Assembly: GCA_021413975.1 (NCBI GenBank)
Contig: JAIOPJ010000016.1
Coordinates: 186,001 to 250,000, forward strand
DNA length: 64,000 bases
Direction of reading: 5' to 3'
Source of the DNA: Gemmatimonadota bacterium
GTDB lineage: Bacteria; Gemmatimonadota; Gemmatimonadetes; Gemmatimonadales; Gemmatimonadaceae
How positions within the stretch are numbered: the first letter of the stretch is position 1; each line of letters begins with the position of its first letter. Made by a program: the position numbers and the translations under genes. The notes below the pieces were generated by a model. It made no database searches. It worked only from the letters and a program-made list of their open reading frames with translations, and was not told where the DNA came from. Of this stretch, positions 1-8,232 are shown one piece after another.

Positions 1-2
1 CG

Positions 3-3000
3 GCCACGGCGGGCGGCGTTCCCGGCGCCACCACCGTGGCGAGCGACGCCAACGGCATCGCGAGCACCGTGTGGACGCTCGGCGGCACCGTCGGCGCGCA
101 GACGATGTCCGCGAGCGCGGCCGGACTCAGCGGCAGCCCGGTCACCTTCACGGCGACGGCCACCCAGGGTCCCGCGACGCAGCTGGTCGTGACCTCGCAG
201 CCCGCCGCGAGCGTCGCCGGCGTGCCGATCTCGCCCGCGGTCGTCGTCGCGGCACGCACGGCGCTCGGGCTGCCGGCGGCGACATTCGCCGACAGCGTGA
301 CCATCGCGGTCGCGACGAACCCCGGTGGCGCGACACTCGGCGGCACGCGCACCGTGGCCGCGGTCAACGGCGTCGCGACGTTCGCCGACCTCTCGCTCGA
401 CAAGGCGGGTGCCGGCTACACGCTCGCCGCATCGGCCGCCGGGCTCTCCCCGGCGACGACGACCGGCTTCGGCATCACGCCGGCGGCCGCATCGGCGCTC
501 GTCTTCAGCGTGCAACCGGCGGGCGGCACGCCCGGCGGGACGCTCGCGCCGTCGCCGCGGGCGACCGCGGTGGACGCATTCGGCAACCTGACGACGTTCG
601 CCGGGACGGTCACGCTCGCCCTGGGCGCGAATCCCGGCGGCGCGACGCTGACCGGCACCACGTCGGTCACCGCGGTGAACGGCGTCGCCACCTGGACCAA
701 CGTGCAGGTGAGCGCGCCGGGGATCGGCTACACGTTCGTCGCGAGTGCGGCGGGCCTGTCGAACGCGACGAGCGATCCGTTCTCCATCGGGACCGGCGTC
801 CTCTCGTGGGTGAACGCGAGCGGCGGCAACTGGAGCAATGCCGCCAACTGGGACCAGAACCGGGTGCCCACGGCGTCGGACGTGGTGGCGATATCGCTCT
901 CCGGGACCTACACGGTCACGCTCGACGTCAACCCGAACGTGGCGTCGCTACAGGTGGGCGGGGCGAGCGGGACGCAGACGCTCGCGATGAACGGTCGCAC
1001 GCTCGCGCTCGGCGGCTCGATGCTCGTGGGCGCGAACGGGGCGGTGAGCGCGACCAACAGCGCGATCACCGGCGCCGGCGCGCTGACGAACACCGGCCTC
1101 GTCACGCTGGTGGCCACGACGATCGCCGTGCCGCTCGAGAACCGGGCGCTGCTGATCGCGTCGGGCGCATCGGCGATCGGCGGCGCCCTCACGACGACGC
1201 CCGCCTCGATCGTGCGCGTCGGACAGGTGGACGGGAGCAACTCGGTCGCCACCCTCACGGTCGCCAACGGCTTCACGAACACCGGGACGATCGAGCTCAC
1301 GGTCATCTTCAACGCCGCTTACAGCTCGCAGCTGGCGGTGACCACCGGCTCGCTCGTCAACGCGCCCGGGGCGACGCTCGCGGCGCTGCCGGGGACGACC
1401 GGGGGCGGCACCCGCACGCTCGCGGCGCAGCTCGACAACCAGGGCACGCTCGCGCTGGCGGTCCCGCTCTCGATCAATCGCGCGGGCGCGGCCCACCTGA
1501 ACAGCGGCACGATCGACCTCACGAGCGGCGACCTCACGCTCACGCAGAGCGGCGTGGGCGCGAGCTTCACGAACGTCGGCGACATCACCGTCGGTGCCGG
1601 GCGTTCGCTCGTCGTGAACGGCGGGACGTTCGCGACCAACGGCGGGAGCGTGTCGGGCGCGGGCACCTTCTCCGCCAGCGGCGCGTCCATCGGACTCGGT
1701 GTCGGCATCGGCAGCGCGATCGGCGCAGTGGTCCTCGCCAACAGCACGGTGAATGGCCCCGGGACGCTCACGAGCGCCGCCGGCAGCACCATGACGCTGG
1801 TCGCGAGCACCGTGAACTCGCCGCTCGACAACCTCGGCATCATCAACGCCTCCGGCGCCTCGGCGATCAACGGCGCGTTCGCGAACCCGGCCGGTTCGCT
1901 CCTGCGGGTGGGCCAGGTGGACGGATCCAACTCGGTCGCGAACCTCGCGTTCGCCGCCGGCTTCACGAACGGCGGCGCGATCGAGCTCACGGTGCTCTTC
2001 AATGCCGCGTACAGCGCGCAGCTCGGCGTCACGAACGGGTCGCTGGTCAACGCCCCGGGCGCGACGATCTCGGCGTTACCGGGAACGGCGGGCGGAGGCA
2101 CACGCACGCTGGCCGCGCAGCTCGACAATCAGGGCACGCTCTCGCTCGTCGCGCCGCTCTCGATCAATCGGGCGGGCGCCGTGCACAGCAACAGCGGGTC
2201 CATCGACGTCAGCGTCGCGGACCTCACGCTCACGCAGTCGGGCACCACGCCGAGCTTCACCAACACCGGTGCGATCACGCTCGCGGCGGGGCGCACCTTG
2301 GCGGTCAGCGGCGGCGCCTTGAACCTGGATGGCGGGACGGTTTCGGGGGCCGGCACGCTGGGCCTGTCCGGTGTGTCGCTCACGCTCGGCGTCGCGTTCT
2401 CCAACGCGGTCACGTCGCTCAACTTCTCCAACAGCACCGTCAGCGGACCGGGCTCGCTCGTCAACGCGACGGGCCGAGCGATGACGATGGTCGCGAGTAC
2501 GGTGAACGCGCCGTTCGTCAACCAGGGTGCGCTCACGGTCTCGGGCGCCTCGGCGATCACGGGCGCGTTCAGCAACCAGGCCGGCGCGCTCCTGCGGGTG
2601 GGCCAGGTGGACGGTTCCAACTCGGTCGCGAACCTCACGGTCGCGAACGGCTTCACCAACCTCGGCGCGATCGAGCTCTCGGTGGTCTTCAACGCCGCGT
2701 ACAGCTCGCAGCTCACCGTGACGGCGGGATCGCTCGTGAACGCGCCGGGCGCGACGATCGCGGCGCTGCCGGGCACCGTGGGCGGCGGCACGCGCACGCT
2801 GGCGGCCCAGCTCGACAACCAGGGCACGATCACCGCCGAGGTGCCGCTCGCGATCAACCGCGCGGGGGCCGCGCACGCCAACAGCGGCACGATGGACTTC
2901 ACGGTGGCCAACGCCACCATCACGCAGTCGGGCACGACGCCGAGTTTCACGAACACCGGGACGATCACCGTCGGAGCGGGCCGTTCGCTCGCCGTGTCGG

Positions 3001-5339
3001 GCGGCACTTTCAACCAGACTGGCACGTTCGCCGGCACCGGGACCCTCGGTCTCTACGCGATGACGCTCAACCTCGGGGCTTCGTTCAGCAACGCGGTGAC
3101 GTCGCTCGCGGTGGGCAACAGCACGATCAACGGCCCCGGAGTGCTCACGAACGCCGCCGGAAGGACGCTCACGCTGATAGCGAGCACGGTGACCGCGGCG
3201 GTGGACAACCAGGGGACGCTCGTCTCGTCCGGCTCCACGTCCATCACCGGTGCGCTGACGACCAACGCGGGCTCGGTGCTGCGGGTGGGGCAGGTGGACG
3301 GTTCCAACTCCGTCGCCAACCTGACGGTGGCGAACGGCTTCACCAACGTCGGCGCGATCGAGCTCACGGTGATCTTCAACGCGGCGTACAGCGCGCAGCT
3401 CACCGTCACGTCGGGCTCGCTGGTGAACGCGCCGGGTGCGACCATCACGTCGCTGGGCGGCACGGCGCCGGGCGGCGCGCGCACCCTGGCCGCGCAGCTC
3501 GACAACCAGGGCACGCTCACGACCGCGGTGGCGATGTCGCTCAACCGGGCGAGCGCGGCGCACCTGAACGCCGGCACGGTCGACCTCACCGGCGGCAATC
3601 TCACCGTGACGCAGAGTGGCACCACGCCCAGCTTCACGAACGCCGGAGCCGTCACGATCGGGGCGGGCCGGACCTTCGCGGTGAGCGGCGGCGCCTTCAC
3701 GAGCCAGGCCGGCGCGACGATCGGCGGCGCGGGCCTCGCGTTCGCCTCGGCGACGGCGTCGTTCAACGGCGCCACGCCGGCGGTGACGAGCTTCTCGCTG
3801 ACGAACACGACCGCGACCTTCGCGAACCCGGTGACGAGCGCGTCGACGGCGTTCACGCTGTCGAACGCGACGCTGAACGGGCCGGGGCCGTTCACCAATG
3901 CGGTGGGCCAGACGCTCACCGTCAACGGCAGCGACATCAACATGCCGGTCGACAACCAGGGCACGGTGATCGGGTCGGGCGCGTCGACCATCACCGGCGC
4001 GCTCACGACGAGCGTGGGCTCGGTGCTGCGCGTGGGGCAGGTGGACGGCAGCTCCGGGCTCGCCAACCTCACGGTCGCGAACGGCTTCACGAACAACGGC
4101 GCGATCGAGCTCACCGTGACCTTCAACGCGGCGTACGGCGCCCAGCTGACGGTGGCGTCCGGCACGCTCGTGAACGCACCCGGCGCGACCATCGCCTCGC
4201 TCGGCGGCACGGCGCCGGGCGGCGCGCGCACCCTGGCCGCGCAGCTCGACAACCAGGGCACGCTCACGACTGCGGTGGCGATGTCGCTCAACCGGGCGAG
4301 CGCGGCGCACCTGAACGCCGGCACGGTCGACCTCACCGGCGGCAACCTCACGGTGACGCAGAGCGGCACGGCGCCGACCTTCACGAACGCTGGCGCGCTC
4401 ACCATCGGCGCCGGGCGGACGCTCACCGTGAGCGGCGGCACGCTCACGGGGCAGCCGAGCGGCACGATCGACGGTGCGACGCTCGGCCTGAGCGGCACCA
4501 CGGCCTTCTTCGACGGACCGGCCCCCGCGGTCTCCACCTTCTCGTCGACGAACTCCACGCTCACGTTCGCGAATGCCGTCAGCACGGCCGGCACCGCCTA
4601 CACGTTCTCCAACTCGGTGATCACGGGGAACGGCGGCACGTTCACCAACGCGGCGGGCCAGACGCTCGCCCTCGAGGGTGTGGACATGCTTGCGCCGTTC
4701 ACGAACGCCGGCACCGTGACGGTGAGCGGCAGCTCGAGCTTCAACGCGATCACGACGACTCCGACCTCGGTCATCCGCGTCGCTCAGTCGAGCGGGTCGA
4801 GCGGGATCGCGACCCTCGATGCCTCGACCGGCTTCACCAACAACGGCCTGATCGAGATCTCCAATGCGTTCGTGTCGGCGTACAACGCGCAGATCACGGT
4901 GCAGGCCGGTGGGACGCTCCTCAACGCGGCCGGCGCGACGATCGACGTGCTCGGCGGCCAGACGCCCGGCGGGACGCGCGCGATCAACGCGCTGGTGAAC
5001 AACCAGGGCACCATCACCGTGCGCGCGGGGGCGGCGCAGCGGCTCAACATCGTGGGGAGCCTCGCGAGCACGGGGACGATCAACATGGAGATCGGCGGGC
5101 TCACCGCCGACTCGCAGTATGACCGCATCGTCATCACCGGGACGCCCTCTTCGGCGGTGCTGGGGGGGACGCTGAACGTGAGCCTCATCAACGGGTTCGT
5201 GCCGACGAGCCTCAACAGCTTCGGCCTCATCACGACGGGAACCGGCCCGCTCAGCGGCACCTTCGCGCTCCCGAATCTGCTGGGATTCACTGCGACACCG
5301 ACCTACACCGGTTCCGGGTTCTCGCTCGTCGTGCCCTGA
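3..5339 (+). CDS. Giant repetitive Ig-like/beta-helix surface protein (5' end outside window)
   Basis: The frame is open at the left edge, so at least 1,778 residues of a longer secreted protein are visible. The first ~260 residues hold Ig-like modules of ~100 residues, with signatures such as AVNGVATFADL and AGAGYTLAASAAGLS. A linker follows with the pattern GGNWSNAANWDQNRVP, typical of autotransporter/beta-helix passengers. The rest is six related blocks of ~230-250 residues, each with an LRVGQVDGSNSVANL motif and an AAQLDNQGTL motif. The composition is rich in Gly, Ala, Thr and Asn with almost no Lys or Cys, as expected for a beta-solenoid exoprotein or adhesin. I see no sorting signal or beta-barrel at the C-terminus, so the export route is unclear. 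Its Ig-like modules resemble those of the lipoprotein at 58588-61956. Function is inferred from architecture only. Confidence 0.85.
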   Translation, partial: ATAGGVPGATTVASDANGIASTVWTLGGTVGAQTMSASAAGLSGSPVTFTATATQGPATQLVVTSQPAASVAGVPISPAVVVAARTALGLPAATFADSVTIAVATNPGGATLGGTRTVAAVNGVATFADLSLDKAGAGYTLAASAAGLSPATTTGFGITPAAASALVFSVQPAGGTPGGTLAPSPRATAVDAFGNLTTFAGTVTLALGANPGGATLTGTTSVTAVNGVATWTNVQVSAPGIGYTFVASAAGLSNATSDPFSIGTGVLSWVNASGGNWSNAANWDQNRVPTASDVVAISLSGTYTVTLDVNPNVASLQVGGASGTQTLAMNGRTLALGGSMLVGANGAVSATNSAITGAGALTNTGLVTLVATTIAVPLENRALLIASGASAIGGALTTTPASIVRVGQVDGSNSVATLTVANGFTNTGTIELTVIFNAAYSSQLAVTTGSLVNAPGATLAALPGTTGGGTRTLAAQLDNQGTLALAVPLSINRAGAAHLNSGTIDLTSGDLTLTQSGVGASFTNVGDITVGAGRSLVVNGGTFATNGGSVSGAGTFSASGASIGLGVGIGSAIGAVVLANSTVNGPGTLTSAAGSTMTLVASTVNSPLDNLGIINASGASAINGAFANPAGSLLRVGQVDGSNSVANLAFAAGFTNGGAIELTVLFNAAYSAQLGVTNGSLVNAPGATISALPGTAGGGTRTLAAQLDNQGTLSLVAPLSINRAGAVHSNSGSIDVSVADLTLTQSGTTPSFTNTGAITLAAGRTLAVSGGALNLDGGTVSGAGTLGLSGVSLTLGVAFSNAVTSLNFSNSTVSGPGSLVNATGRAMTMVASTVNAPFVNQGALTVSGASAITGAFSNQAGALLRVGQVDGSNSVANLTVANGFTNLGAIELSVVFNAAYSSQLTVTAGSLVNAPGATIAALPGTVGGGTRTLAAQLDNQGTITAEVPLAINRAGAAHANSGTMDFTVANATITQSGTTPSFTNTGTITVGAGRSLAVSGGTFNQTGTFAGTGTLGLYAMTLNLGASFSNAVTSLAVGNSTINGPGVLTNAAGRTLTLIASTVTAAVDNQGTLVSSGSTSITGALTTNAGSVLRVGQVDGSNSVANLTVANGFTNVGAIELTVIFNAAYSAQLTVTSGSLVNAPGATITSLGGTAPGGARTLAAQLDNQGTLTTAVAMSLNRASAAHLNAGTVDLTGGNLTVTQSGTTPSFTNAGAVTIGAGRTFAVSGGAFTSQAGATIGGAGLAFASATASFNGATPAVTSFSLTNTTATFANPVTSASTAFTLSNATLNGPGPFTNAVGQTLTVNGSDINMPVDNQGTVIGSGASTITGALTTSVGSVLRVGQVDGSSGLANLTVANGFTNNGAIELTVTFNAAYGAQLTVASGTLVNAPGATIASLGGTAPGGARTLAAQLDNQGTLTTAVAMSLNRASAAHLNAGTVDLTGGNLTVTQSGTAPTFTNAGALTIGAGRTLTVSGGTLTGQPSGTIDGATLGLSGTTAFFDGPAPAVSTFSSTNSTLTFANAVSTAGTAYTFSNSVITGNGGTFTNAAGQTLALEGVDMLAPFTNAGTVTVSGSSSFNAITTTPTSVIRVAQSSGSSGIATLDASTGFTNNGLIEISNAFVSAYNAQITVQAGGTLLNAAGATIDVLGGQTPGGTRAINALVNNQGTITVRAGAAQRLNIVGSLASTGTINMEIGGLTADSQYDRIVITGTPSSAVLGGTLNVSLINGFVPTSLNSFGLITTGTGPLSGTFALPNLLGFTATPTYTGSGFSLVVP
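3456..3598 (+). repeat. Near-identical internal duplicate, copy A
   Basis: This 143-bp stretch inside the giant repetitive gene matches 4203-4345 at 142 of 143 positions; the only difference is at 3524/4271. The surrounding repeat blocks are much more diverged in DNA sequence. This points to recent duplication or gene conversion between repeat blocks four and five, which lie 747 bp apart. Confidence 0.9.
4203..4345 (+). repeat. Near-identical internal duplicate, copy B
   Basis: Partner of the repeat at 3456-3598, in the same frame and offset by exactly 747 bp (249 codons), so recombination between the two copies would add or remove one whole protein repeat without a frameshift. Confidence 0.9.
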
Positions 5340-5383
5340 TCCCGGGACGCCGCGGGCACGGCACCTCTCTCCCGACCGTCACC

Positions 5384-6433
5384 ATGCGCGCGCTCCTGCT
5401 CCTCCTCTCGCTCGGCACCACCGCCCTCGCCCAGGGCCACCAGGGCGACTACACGGCCCGCGACTTCCGCTTCACCACGGGCGAGACCCTGCCCGAGGTG
5501 CGGATCCACTACACCACGCTCGGCACCCCGCGCACGGACGCGCAGGGCGTGACGCGCAACGCGGTGATGATCCTGCACGGCACCGGCGGCACCGGCCGCG
5601 GCTTCCTCTCGGCCAACTTCGCCGGGCAACTCTTCGGTCCGGGGCAACTTCTCGACACGGCCAAGTACTTCGTGGTGCTCCCCGACAACCTCGGTCACGG
5701 CGGGAGCAGCAAGCCGAGCGACGGGATGCACGCGCGCTTCCCCAGGTACACGTACGACGACATGGTGCGCGCGCAGTACCTGCTCCTCACCGACGGGCTC
5801 AAGGTGAATCACCTGCGCCTGCTGATGGGCACGTCGATGGGCTGCATGCACTCCTGGATCTGGCTCTACGCCCATCCCGACTTCATGGACGGATCGGTCC
5901 CGCTCGCCTGCGCGCCCACGCCGATCGTCGGGCGCAACCGGATGATCCGGTCGCTCATCATCGAGAGCCTTCGCGGCGACCCGGCCTATGCGGGCGGCGA
6001 CTACACGGCGCCACTCCTCGGCATGCGCGCTGCGCAGGGGTATCTCTGGCTGATGGGGAGCGCGCCGCTGGTGCAGCATGCGCAGGCGCCCACCAGGCAG
6101 AAGGCCGACTCGGCCGTCGTGGCGACGGTGGACCGCGGCGTGTCGCGCACCGACGCCAACGACATGATCTGGTACTTCGACGCCTCGCGCGACTACGACC
6201 CGTCGATGCGCCTCGGCGCGATCCGCGCCCCGATCCTCGCCATCAACTCGGCGGACGACTTCGTGAATCCGCCCGAGCTCGAGAACGTGGCGCCGTACGT
6301 GGCTCGGCTCAAGGGCTCGCGGTTCGTGCTGCTGCCCATCACACCCCAGACCCGGGGCCACGGGACGCACTCCCTGCCGGCGATCTGGGGCGGTCACCTG
6401 CGGGACTACCTCGCCGGATTGCCCGAACGGTAG
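5384..6433 (+). CDS. Secreted alpha/beta hydrolase, homoserine O-acetyltransferase (MetX)-like
   Basis: A 349-residue protein with an N-terminal signal peptide (LLLLLSLGTTALAQG), so it probably acts in the periplasm, unlike true cytoplasmic MetX. The fold is alpha/beta hydrolase: oxyanion region LHGTGGTG near residue 65, nucleophile elbow GTSMGCMHS with Ser151, acid Asp291 or Asp292 in NSADDFVNP, and catalytic His326 or His329 in RGHGTHS. The GTSMGCMHS elbow and overall length place it in the MetX-like group often annotated as homoserine acetyltransferase, but the export signal argues for hydrolysis of an ester or amide rather than methionine synthesis. It stands alone, 44 bp after the giant surface protein and before the tRNA genes. 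Confidence 0.8.
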   Translation: MRALLLLLSLGTTALAQGHQGDYTARDFRFTTGETLPEVRIHYTTLGTPRTDAQGVTRNAVMILHGTGGTGRGFLSANFAGQLFGPGQLLDTAKYFVVLPDNLGHGGSSKPSDGMHARFPRYTYDDMVRAQYLLLTDGLKVNHLRLLMGTSMGCMHSWIWLYAHPDFMDGSVPLACAPTPIVGRNRMIRSLIIESLRGDPAYAGGDYTAPLLGMRAAQGYLWLMGSAPLVQHAQAPTRQKADSAVVATVDRGVSRTDANDMIWYFDASRDYDPSMRLGAIRAPILAINSADDFVNPPELENVAPYVARLKGSRFVLLPITPQTRGHGTHSLPAIWGGHLRDYLAGLPER

Positions 6434-6445
6434 GTCCCGGACGCC

Positions 6446-6473
6446 TTGTTTTCTGGCGTTCCCCGCCTATTAT
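6446..6473 (+). promoter_or_regulatory. Sigma-70-type promoter of initiator tRNA
   Basis: A -35 element TTGTTT (6446-6451) and a -10 element TATTAT (6468-6473) are separated by 16 bp. The expected start lies about 6 nt before the tRNA, in a locally AT-richer stretch. Confidence 0.65.
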
Positions 6474-6485
6474 TCCCTCCACTGA

Positions 6486-6559
<74 letters not shown>

Positions 6560-6572
6560 CTGGTTCGAACAG

Positions 6573-6600
6573 CTGGGCACTCCATTCGTGGGGTGCCCAG
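6573..6600 (+). terminator. Hairpin after initiator tRNA
   Basis: An 11-bp inverted repeat (one G-U pair) with a 6-nt loop starts 13 nt after the tRNA and is followed by a short T-rich tract. It probably ends the initiator tRNA transcript before the next promoter. Confidence 0.65.
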
Positions 6601-6616
6601 TTGTCGTTCGGTGGGG

Positions 6617-6645
6617 TTGGAGCCGGGGCATGGGGTCCTTATCTT
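6617..6645 (+). promoter_or_regulatory. Sigma-70-type promoter of second CAT tRNA
   Basis: TTGGAG (6617-6622) and TATCTT (6640-6645) are separated by exactly 17 bp, and the tRNA begins 13 nt later. The same TATCTT-like -10 element recurs in front of many protein genes in this window. Confidence 0.65.
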
Positions 6646-6658
6646 GCATGACCTGTAT

Positions 6659-6732
6659 AGCTGGGTAGCTCAGCTGGTTAGAGCACGGCACTCATAATGC
6701 CGGGGTCGCGGGTTCGAGTCCCGCCCCAGCTA
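6659..6732 (+). tRNA. tRNA-Met (CAT), elongator
   Basis: A complete 74-nt cloverleaf: acceptor AGCTGGG/CCCAGCT fully paired, anticodon loop CTCATAA, T arm GCGGG-TTCGAGT-CCCGC. The fully paired acceptor and the absence of the GGG/CCC anticodon stem exclude an initiator. The D arm and GGGGTC variable region resemble elongator Met tRNA. A CAT tRNA read by lysidine (tRNA-Ile2) cannot be fully excluded by eye. CCA is not encoded. Confidence 0.85.
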
Positions 6733-6755
6733 TCGACTCAGGAACGACGAAGTGC

Positions 6756-6789
6756 GAGGGCCTGCCGGGATCGATCCCGGCAGGCCCTC
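6756..6789. terminator. Perfect 34-bp palindrome, bidirectional terminator
   Basis: Two 17-nt arms are perfectly complementary with no spacer, giving a very stable hairpin on either strand. It lies between the plus-strand tRNA and the end of the minus-strand gene at 6822-7517, as expected for a shared terminator of convergent units. Confidence 0.75.
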
Positions 6790-6821
6790 TTCGTCACCCC
6801 GCTCGTCCCGATGCGTCCGCG

Positions 6822-7517
6822 TCAGGCCGCCAGTCGCAGCGCCAATGCACCCACCGGCGCCTGTGCGTCCCGTCCACCAGGCAGCTGCCGGACACGCTTC
6901 GCGCTGCGCCACTCGGCGAGCACCGCCTCATCGCCTTCGAACGCCACCCGCACGACCGCGTCCAGCCGGTCGACCGCGCGACGGCCGCGACGCAGTGCCA
7001 CCTCGAGTCCCACGCGTGCACCAACGTGCGATGACGTGTGTTCGGCGCGGCGGGTCCGCGTGAGATCCAACTCTTCCCGTGCCTCCCTGAAGCGGGCCAG
7101 GAAGTCGGACGGAAGGCCGAGCTCGACCAGCTCGGCCTCGAAGCGCTCGGCGACCTCCAGCATGCCGTCGCAGGCGTGAAGGAACGTCGTCACGCCCAGT
7201 CGGCACTTCGGCAGTCGGAGCGCCACCGGCATCCGCACGTCGGAGTCCGGCTCGATCTGCGCGCGCGCGATCGTCACGATCGGTCGCATGTGGCGGTCGC
7301 GCATGCGCAGCATCAGCTGCCGCTGGTGACGCGACTCGCCACGCTGCAACGCCGATCCCGAGAGCTGCGTGCCTGCGTGCGTGAAGGCCCGCTGCAGGAC
7401 CTCGAGCAGCGTCTCCCGCGCACCGCGATACGTCAACCATCCCGTGGCCGGGTGGTCTTCGAGGAATGTGCGCACGCGCACGAACGATTCGAGTACCTGC
7501 TTCTGCCTGGCGTACAT
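6822..7517 (-). CDS. Unrecognised all-helical protein downstream of 21-bp array
   Basis: A 231-residue Arg-, Glu- and Leu-rich protein with no signal peptide, membrane segment or Cys cluster. It opens MYARQKQVLESFVRV, has a conserved-looking centre HMRPIVTIARAQ (~90-102), and ends with helices rich in Arg/Glu. It looks like a soluble helical bundle, perhaps nucleic-acid or protein binding. I know of no named family; similar hypotheticals may occur in Gemmatimonadota, but this is from memory and unverified. The ATG at 7517 is chosen because the frame upstream runs into tandem repeats that are open in several frames and have no protein-like composition. A promoter lies ~500 bp upstream at 8011-8039, leaving the whole 21-bp array between promoter and gene. 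Confidence 0.65.
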   Translation of the reverse strand: MYARQKQVLESFVRVRTFLEDHPATGWLTYRGARETLLEVLQRAFTHAGTQLSGSALQRGESRHQRQLMLRMRDRHMRPIVTIARAQIEPDSDVRMPVALRLPKCRLGVTTFLHACDGMLEVAERFEAELVELGLPSDFLARFREAREELDLTRTRRAEHTSSHVGARVGLEVALRRGRRAVDRLDAVVRVAFEGDEAVLAEWRSAKRVRQLPGGRDAQAPVGALALRLAA

Positions 7518-7556
7518 GGCTTGGTCCCTGCGAAGGAGTGAAGTGACGGGGATCGA

Positions 7557-7981
7557 GTGACTCTCGAGTGGCGGTCGGTGCAAGGAGCGTCGTCGACGGT
7601 GCATCCCGGTCGGGAGGAGCTCGCGCGAGGCTCGTCGGAGATGCGAAGCGGCCGATCGCCGGTGCGACGAGGCTCGCCGCGGGTGCATCGCGACCGGAGG
7701 GCGATGCGTCGCGTCCGCTCCACGGTGCGAACCGATTGCCGGCCGTGCGAGTCGGCTGGCCGCGGGTGCGACACGGTCGGTCGGCAGTGAGTCGGGCCTG
7801 CACGGCGGTGACCAGGGACTGACCGAAAGTGCCGGTCGACTGACCGCTGGTGCATGTCGACTGCCCGCTGTTGCATGTCGACTGACCGCCAGTGCATGTC
7901 GACTGACCGCCAGTGCACGTCGACTGACCGCGAGTGCATGTCGACCGACCGCCAGTGCATGTCGACTGACCGCCGGTTCGT
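7557..7981. repeat. 21-bp tandem repeat array (~20 units), decaying toward the gene
   Basis: Seven well-conserved 21-bp units run from 7835 to 7981 (consensus GTCGACTGACC followed by GCCAGTGCAT). Older, degenerate units continue in phase down to about 7557: the core GTGC or its variants recurs at 7557, 7578, 7599, 7641, 7662, 7683, 7704, 7725, 7745, 7766, 7787, 7808, 7829, 7850 and so on. Only one step is 20 bp. The period equals two turns of B-DNA. Each conserved unit carries the GTCGAC palindrome. There are no spacers, so this is not CRISPR. Several frames stay open on both strands simply because 21 is a multiple of three. Confidence 0.9.
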
Positions 7982-8010
7982 CCATTCCTTTCGAGAGAGG
8001 CCCCCATGCT

Positions 8011-8039
8011 ATTACATCTCGCGAGAGGGTCGATTCCAA
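8011..8039 (-). promoter_or_regulatory. Sigma-70-type promoter reading into the 21-bp array
   Basis: On the minus strand TTGGAA (8034-8039) and TGTAAT (8011-8016) are separated by exactly 17 bp, within one of the most AT-rich patches of the window (about 7985-8130). Transcription would cross the whole repeat array before reaching the gene at 7517, giving a leader of nearly 500 nt. Confidence 0.5.
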
Positions 8040-8217
8040 TTATGACATTGTGGCAGGCCACGACGGCGGAATGGCGCCGCGAGGAATGTCGGCGTTCGGT
8101 CGTCTCGTTGAAATCGCCTTTGAGTGTTTGGTAAGTCGAACGGCCGCAAGCAACTAGCCCGCGACGCACTCCGTGACGTCGACCCGCGGATGCTCGCGCG
8201 CAGCCCGCCCGACTCGG

Positions 8218-8223
8218 TACCTT
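8218..8223 (+). promoter_or_regulatory. -10-like TACCTT, near-leaderless start
   Basis: TACCTT ends 9 nt before the ATG at 8233, leaving room for at most a few untranslated nucleotides. There is no Shine-Dalgarno sequence in between. Confidence 0.45.
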
Positions 8224-8232
8224 ACGTTCACC

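Noticed and set aside
2076..4310. Long minus-strand frame opposite the giant protein
   Set aside because: Arg-rich low-complexity shadow on the opposite strand, no domain.
71..5122. A 1,683-residue alternative frame overlapping the giant surface protein
   Set aside because: Arg/His-rich translation typical of a GC-rich shadow frame; the overlapping frame has clear Ig-like and repeat structure.
6659..6732. Assignment of the second CAT tRNA as tRNA-Ile2 (lysidine type)
   Set aside because: The D arm and variable region look more like elongator tRNA-Met, though experimental or covariance-model support would be needed to be certain.
7835..7981. CRISPR array
   Set aside because: Units are directly contiguous without spacers, and no cas gene is present.
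6822..8039. A 405-residue minus-strand frame fusing the helical protein to an SRHALAV heptad repeat
   Set aside because: The repeat region is open in several frames on both strands because its period is a multiple of three, one unit is 20 bp, and the composition is not protein-like. The ATG at 7517 is the more natural start.
7854..8045. A plus-strand 63-residue frame with MSTDRQC repeats
   Set aside because: It is a by-product of the 21-bp array, with no ribosome site or plausible domain.
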